Below the pieces are notes generated by a model that had not been told where the DNA came from, did not search any database, and saw only the letters and a list, made by a program, of their open reading frames with translations. A program made the position numbers and the translations under genes. This document shows positions 52,161 to 53,264 of a stretch of DNA of 53,264 bases, in pieces (the stretch's first letter is position 1; each line of letters starts with the position of its first letter). Source of the DNA: Spirochaetales bacterium (GTDB taxonomy: Bacteria > Spirochaetota > Spirochaetia > DSM-2461); assembly GCA_028532905.1 (NCBI GenBank), contig JAQQAM010000258.1, positions 1-53,264 on the forward strand. Direction: 5' to 3'.

Positions 52161-53141
52161 ATGTTTGAAAATATCTATATCATTGAAAAATTAGCGACAA
52201 TTCAACATAATGAGCTTCAATATAAACTGGAGAGGCAGCACCAAATAAACAATGCGGGCTTTTATGCCGGAAAGACCAGTACATTCAACCTTTTTATTAA
52301 ATCGGGTAAGAACTTTTTACAGTCGATAGAGGAGAAAAAGATGCTGTCAATAATTATTATTATCCTGATTTTATTGTCCTTGGTTTTCTTTGCCGGAAAG
52401 AGTCATATGTACATTATTGTGGAAAGGGAAAGGGAGTTATTAAGATCTCTTTCAACTGATCTTTCCGGCCGAATCTACAGAGAGGATCAAATTGAAGGGC
52501 TCCCCGTACCGGTACAGCGCTATTTCCGGAATGTTTTAACTGATGGACAACCATACATCAGCTCAGTTTACCTGAAGCACGATGGCCAATTTAAAACCGC
52601 TCTGGATAAGGAATGGATCAACATTGAAGGGGAACAGCACTTCACAACTGATGAGCCCGGATTCTTATGGAATGGAAAAACAGCCCTTTTTACAGTCCAG
52701 GATATGTATATTGCCGGGAAAGGCCACATCAGGGTCTCTCTTTTAAACATAATAAAAGTGTTAGATGGAAAGGGGCCGGAATATGACCAGGGAGAACTTC
52801 TTCGATGGCTGGGAGAGAGTGTCTGGTTTCCTACGAATCTGTTGCCCAGTTCTCGTCTTCAATGGACGGCCATAGATGATAATATGGCAAAGCTCTCTTT
52901 CTCTTACAACGATCAGATTCTGTCATATAAGGTTAGTTTCAATGGAAAGGGAGAGATAGTCCAACTGGAGACCAGCCGTTACATGAGTAGAGAAAACCAG
53001 GAGATCTGGATAGGGCGTTTAAGCAAATATGAAGAAATTAATGGTATGAAAATACCAATGGAAATTGAAGCATTGTGGAAGCTCACTGATGGAGAACACA
53101 GCTATGCACGATTCAATGTAAACAGAATTCATCATAACTAA
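52161..53141 (+). CDS. DUF6544-like membrane-anchored protein with N-terminal extension
   Basis: 326 residues from 52161, where GGAGAG precedes the ATG. Residues 1-60 are charged and soluble and unlike the rest. Residues 61-80 are a hydrophobic anchor (MLSIIIIILILLSLVFFAGK). The remainder is a beta-rich domain with EGLPVPVQRYFRNVL and WNGKTALFTVQDMYIAG, resembling DUF6544 proteins of unknown function. An alternative ATG at 52341 (residue 61) has GAGGAG at good spacing and would give a normal DUF6544 protein. Last gene of the cassette. Probably membrane-anchored with its domain outside. Confidence 0.72.
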   Translation: MFENIYIIEKLATIQHNELQYKLERQHQINNAGFYAGKTSTFNLFIKSGKNFLQSIEEKKMLSIIIIILILLSLVFFAGKSHMYIIVERERELLRSLSTDLSGRIYREDQIEGLPVPVQRYFRNVLTDGQPYISSVYLKHDGQFKTALDKEWINIEGEQHFTTDEPGFLWNGKTALFTVQDMYIAGKGHIRVSLLNIIKVLDGKGPEYDQGELLRWLGESVWFPTNLLPSSRLQWTAIDDNMAKLSFSYNDQILSYKVSFNGKGEIVQLETSRYMSRENQEIWIGRLSKYEEINGMKIPMEIEALWKLTDGEHSYARFNVNRIHHN

Positions 53142-53264
53142 TAAAAATACATCACCGGAGCCTCTTACAAGACTTTTTTGGGGAACTCTTTTTATATAGT
53201 AAAACCCTCAATATTCAGAATGCTGTAGAAAGTCTCATTATTTGTATTGAGCTTTCACTCATAA
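53142..53264. other. Gene-free right end of the window
   Basis: The final 123 bases are AT-rich and hold no credible coding frame, RNA gene or terminator that I can recognise. Confidence 0.5.

Overview
The window looks like chromosomal DNA of a free-living, saccharolytic diderm, most likely a spirochaete (Spirochaetota, Spirochaetales-like). This is inferred from the mix of genes: many outer-envelope lipoproteins, LpoB and LPP20 family lipoproteins, a soluble chemoreceptor, a small BamA-type barrel, and several sugar ABC transporters without any PTS genes. No rRNA, tRNA, IS element or CRISPR array was seen, so the assignment rests on protein content only.

Layout. 1-2429: the 3' end of a GH38 alpha-mannosidase and a TauE/SafE permease. 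2436-4433: an AraC regulator divergent from a uroporphyrinogen-decarboxylase-like protein of unknown substrate. 4513-12358: a LacI-controlled sugar operon (LacI, binding protein, RbsA-type ATPase, RbsC-type permease, FGGY kinase, aldo/keto reductase, VOC protein), with the same operator in front of the regulator and in front of the transporter genes. 12582-18363: small genes (CX5R phosphatase, coiled-coil protein, thioredoxin, lamin-tail lipoprotein, vWA protein, repeat lipoprotein, Cys protein, DUF554 membrane protein). 18381-22066: glycogen phosphorylase and homoserine dehydrogenase on the minus strand. 22333-26966: an envelope lipoprotein cassette (LpoB family, COG3014 family, LPP20 family) converging on a LysM lipoprotein. 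27064-29599: a second aldo/keto reductase and a dihydropyrimidinase whose Shine-Dalgarno sequence lies in a hairpin.

29646-35837 is a hemicellulose-oligosaccharide locus: a GntR/LacI-type hybrid regulator and a GH43 glycosidase on the minus strand, divergent from a binding protein and two MalF/MalG-type permeases. No ATPase is encoded there, so a shared ATPase elsewhere is inferred. 36028-40657 holds a BamA-like barrel protein, a soluble chemoreceptor with a C-terminal Cache-like domain, and a lipoprotein 5'-nucleotidase. 40785-46164 is a 2-oxoacid dehydrogenase operon in the order E2-E3-E1, with a fused alpha-beta E1 and a structured leader, ended by two terminators.

46575-53141 reads differently: it is visibly richer in A+T and uses different codons. 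It encodes a seven-helix membrane protein with a LuxR helix-turn-helix, an MFS transporter, an 8-helix FtsX-type permease overlapping it by 14 bases, an ABC ATPase, and a DUF6544-like protein with an odd N-terminal extension. I read this as an acquired, self-regulated export cassette. It is the best candidate here for an undescribed system.
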